DNA of 18,660 nucleotides from CAZOMR01 sp964580655 (GTDB lineage: Bacteria > RBG-13-61-14 > CAZOMR01): positions 1 through 18,660 of the forward strand of contig CAZOMR010000030.1 of assembly GCA_964580655.1 (NCBI GenBank). Direction: 5' to 3'. Positions 16,661 to 18,660 of this stretch are shown here, one piece after another. Within the stretch, counting starts at the first letter, position 1, and every line of letters starts with the position of its first letter. Below the pieces are notes generated by a model, which was not told the origin of the DNA, made no database searches, and was given only the letters and a program-made list of their open reading frames with translations. A program made the position numbers and the translations under genes.

Positions 16661-17629
16661 ATGCAATTGAAAAGGGTTGTTATTCTGTTACTGGTTTTGT
16701 TTGCGGCAGGCTCATCAGGAGTAGCCCAGGAGAGATCCGCAAAATATGTCCCTGTCATTGATTCAGCCTGGCAGACACTTTTCGAGCCGAGCATTGAGGG
16801 CGACTACATCAATGACCACGCTGTATTCCAGGACCCTGAAGGCGACTGGCACCTGATCGGCATAAGCTCGCATCACGGTAATATCCTGCGAGAGATATAC
16901 TTCGCTCACGGCGTGACCGGGAGTCCTGACGAGCCGATGCGAGAACTCCCCAGGCTCTTTGATGGTTATCCTGATACAAAGCGGAAGTATGCGCCTTTTG
17001 TTTTCAAGGATGGCGATACATATCACCTCTATGCTGGCCCGGGTGACATCCGGCACTACACATCAAGGGACGGGTATGAATGGGAGTTTGTGGGAATCGC
17101 AATCCCTGCTGACTGGAGCGGGCTCCGGGACACAATGGTCATCAAACTTGAAAACGGAACTTACCTGCAATACGCAACCGACATCGGAAACAAGATTTCC
17201 GTATGGGAATCCGAAGACCTTTATAACTGGAAGAACAAGCGCACAGCCTTCCAGGCCAGGTTCCCTGCACCGGTCTGGCCCAATGGATTTCCCGGAAGCA
17301 CGGAATCTCCATTTATCATCAAATACGGGGACTACTATTACCTCTCGGTCTGCCTGACCAACTACCCGCTCTACCTGAACTCATATAATAACACCATCAT
17401 CCTTCGCTCAAAAGACCCTTGTGAATTCGGGGTCTTCACTGCCGGGACAAAGAAGCAGACAGCGGAGCATGTAACTACACTCAAGTGCCACTGCGCGGAA
17501 TACATCCGGGATGAAAACGGACAGTGGTATATCACAAGCGGAGGCTGGCTCGGATTCCCTGCTCACAAAGGGAAAAAACAAGGCACAGCCGCAGTTGCAA
17601 GGTTGAGGTGGGAAAAGGAATCTCCGTGA
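16661..17629 (+). CDS. Secreted five-bladed beta-propeller glycoside hydrolase, GH43/GH32-like
   Basis: The protein has 322 residues with a signal peptide (likely cut after SSGVAQ, about residue 23). The body repeats blade-like units: DHAVFQDPEGDWHLIGI, YAPFVFKDGDTYHLYA, RDTMVIKLENGTYLQYAT and ESPFIIKYGDYYYLSV. This is the pattern of the arabinanase/levansucrase/invertase fold. D52, D157 and E216 sit at blade positions that suit a catalytic base, pKa modulator and acid; this assignment is inferred from the blade pattern, not from an alignment. The nearest families are GH43 and GH32, and I cannot choose between these and related ones. A strong AAGGAGG (16650-16656) lies just after the sulfatase stop. 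Pairing with the sulfatase points to stepwise removal of sulfate and sugar from the same glycan. Confidence 0.8.
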   Translation: MQLKRVVILLLVLFAAGSSGVAQERSAKYVPVIDSAWQTLFEPSIEGDYINDHAVFQDPEGDWHLIGISSHHGNILREIYFAHGVTGSPDEPMRELPRLFDGYPDTKRKYAPFVFKDGDTYHLYAGPGDIRHYTSRDGYEWEFVGIAIPADWSGLRDTMVIKLENGTYLQYATDIGNKISVWESEDLYNWKNKRTAFQARFPAPVWPNGFPGSTESPFIIKYGDYYYLSVCLTNYPLYLNSYNNTIILRSKDPCEFGVFTAGTKKQTAEHVTTLKCHCAEYIRDENGQWYITSGGWLGFPAHKGKKQGTAAVARLRWEKESP

Positions 17630-17663
17630 TATTCCTGCAAATGAGTGCTGGATCGGGCTCAAG

Positions 17664-18248
17664 ATGAAGATCAGTTCTGCGGAGTTCGTGAAGAGCGCGA
17701 AGGATTTTTCTGACTGTCCGAAAGATGGCCTGGCTGAGATCGCTTTTGCGGGCCGGTCGAATGTGGGCAAGTCCATGCTGATCAACTGCCTCCTTCAAAG
17801 GAAGAACCTTGCGCGCACGAGCTCGAAGCCGGGTCGGACCCGCACGGTAAATTTCTATCGAGTAAATAATTTGTATATGTTCGCAGACCTTCCCGGTTAC
17901 GGCTGGGCGCGTGTTTCCAAAAACGAGCGGCAGTCGTGGAAGCAGATGGTGGAGGCATACCTTGAGGGCCGAGTGGAGCTTTGCGCGGTTGTCATAATCG
18001 TGGACCTCCGCCGGGGGGCGGAGACCGAGGAGCAGGAGCTTTCTGCATGGCTTGAGCATAAAGGTATCCCCGCTATTGTTGTGGGGACTAAAGCGGACAA
18101 GCTCAAATCTAATGCCCGCAAGCACGCGAGACGCTCACTGGCAGAGGACCTGGTCATTCCCGATGATGAGGTCCTGATTTTCTCCGGCCGGACTAAAGAA
18201 GGAAGGGATGACCTGTGGGCAAGACTGCTGGAATTTTTGAAAGGCTAG
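17664..18248 (+). CDS. engB: Ribosome-biogenesis GTP-binding protein EngB (YihA/YsxC)
   Basis: The protein has 194 residues, the family's usual length. The GTPase motifs are in order: G1 GRSNVGKS (30-37), G2 region KPGRTRTVNFY with the conserved threonine, G3 DLPGYGWA (75-82), G4 TKADK and a G5-like FSGRT. The residue after the G1 serine is methionine (KSM, usually KSS). It is a small essential GTPase in late large-subunit ribosome assembly, cytoplasmic. The start at 17664 has only a weak upstream GGATCGGG. It follows the propeller hydrolase by 34 bases; the link is probably positional rather than functional. A 15-base palindrome TAGCGTT-A-AACGCTA (18246-18260) covers its stop codon. Confidence 0.95.
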   Translation: MKISSAEFVKSAKDFSDCPKDGLAEIAFAGRSNVGKSMLINCLLQRKNLARTSSKPGRTRTVNFYRVNNLYMFADLPGYGWARVSKNERQSWKQMVEAYLEGRVELCAVVIIVDLRRGAETEEQELSAWLEHKGIPAIVVGTKADKLKSNARKHARRSLAEDLVIPDDEVLIFSGRTKEGRDDLWARLLEFLKG

Positions 18249-18260
18249 CGTTAAACGCTA
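18246..18260. repeat. 15-base palindrome at the engB stop
   Basis: TAGCGTT, one base, then AACGCTA is a perfect dyad that can fold as a five-pair hairpin (loop TTAAA). No T-tract follows, so I do not call it a rho-independent terminator. Confidence 0.5.
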
Positions 18261-18265
18261 AATGA

Positions 18266-18649
18266 AGCTCTGACCCCGAAAGCCCTCTGCTGACCGGGGT
18301 TAACTATGCTGGATGGGGGTATCTAACCGGAAGGATGCGCACGGAAAAGGAATGGGACTGGGCGGTTGAGGCATTTCGGGAGGTCTGCCGGTTCGCGCGG
18401 GAGAATACGGATGTCATCCTGTGCACCGAGCCGGTGAACCGGTTTGAGTCGCACTTTATCAACATTGCCGCGGATGCAGTGCGGTTTCTGGAAGAGGTCG
18501 GCGAGGATAACACGCGGGGGCATCTTGACACCTTCCACATGATCCGTGAGGAGGAAAGCTTTACGCGTGCGGTGGATACCTGCGGGGCTCGGCTCGGTTA
18601 TGTTCATGTCCTGGTTCAGCGGGAATTGGAGTACCCCCGCTTTTTTTAA
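18266..18649 (+). pseudogene. Fragment of a TIM-barrel sugar epimerase/isomerase (tagatose/psicose 3-epimerase-like)
   Basis: The frame reads SSDPES directly after a stop, then YAGWGYLTGRMRTEKEWDWA, EPVNRFESHFINIAADAVRF, HLDTFHMIREE and LGYVHV. This is the central to late part of the xylose-isomerase-like/D-tagatose 3-epimerase family; the EPxNRFE glutamate and HLDTFHM metal-binding region are kept. The usual proteins have about 270-290 residues; here only about 110-125 remain, without the first half of the barrel. After VHV the expected ENDRG-like residues are replaced by LVQRELEYPRFF inside a terminator. An internal ATG at 18335 could start 104 residues, but the product would be incomplete. 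I infer a decayed or rearranged gene. Confidence 0.75.
18618..18647 (+). terminator. Rho-independent terminator
   Basis: AGCGGG (18618-18623), a 12-base loop, CCCGCT (18636-18641) and seven T (18641-18647) form a typical intrinsic terminator. It overlaps the 3' end of the epimerase fragment and would also stop transcription coming from engB. Confidence 0.75.
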
Positions 18650-18660
18650 GTGAGTACGGT

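Overview
The window (18,660 bases) looks like a chromosomal stretch from an uncultured Gram-negative heterotroph. It has several Sec signal peptides, one twin-arginine signal, one lipoprotein signal and clear Shine-Dalgarno sequences. The carbohydrate genes (GH127-like hydrolase, type I sulfatase, five-bladed beta-propeller hydrolase, CE15 esterase, sugar epimerase fragment) fit a polysaccharide degrader, for example of the PVC superphylum or a deltaproteobacterial-type lineage. The sequence alone does not settle the taxonomy.

Layout. 91-3742: a secreted serine hydrolase of the beta-lactamase class C fold and a secreted GH127-type beta-L-arabinofuranosidase, 43 bases apart. 3882-13086: a tight same-strand run of a cyclophilin-type lipoprotein, a MacB/FtsX-type permease (4-base overlap), a macro-domain protein, addB and addA (zero-base junction). 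A good sigma70-like promoter lies just before the run. 13087-15274: the only minus-strand gene, a GC-rich CE15 glucuronoyl esterase, flanked on both sides by shared repeats that look like remains of a small mobile element. 15275-17629: a type I sulfatase and a GH43/GH32-like beta-propeller hydrolase, 12 bases apart. 17664-18248: the ribosome-assembly GTPase EngB. 18266-18649: a fragment of a TIM-barrel sugar epimerase that runs into a rho-independent terminator.

How they work together (inference). The secreted hydrolases could strip arabinofuranosyl, sulfate and glucuronoyl-ester groups from plant or algal polysaccharides. AddA and AddB form the double-strand-break end-processing helicase-nuclease; here AddB has the nuclease and Fe-S cysteines but no Walker A. 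The macro-domain protein directly upstream would hydrolyse ADP-ribose esters or bind ADP-ribose. Its linkage to AddAB is worth testing.

I found no CRISPR array, tRNA, rRNA or intact transposase. The least ordinary parts are the repeat-bracketed esterase segment, the active-site arginine-to-glutamine change in the cyclophilin lipoprotein coupled to an orphan permease, and the macro-domain/AddAB linkage. I do not see strong evidence for a wholly new system.
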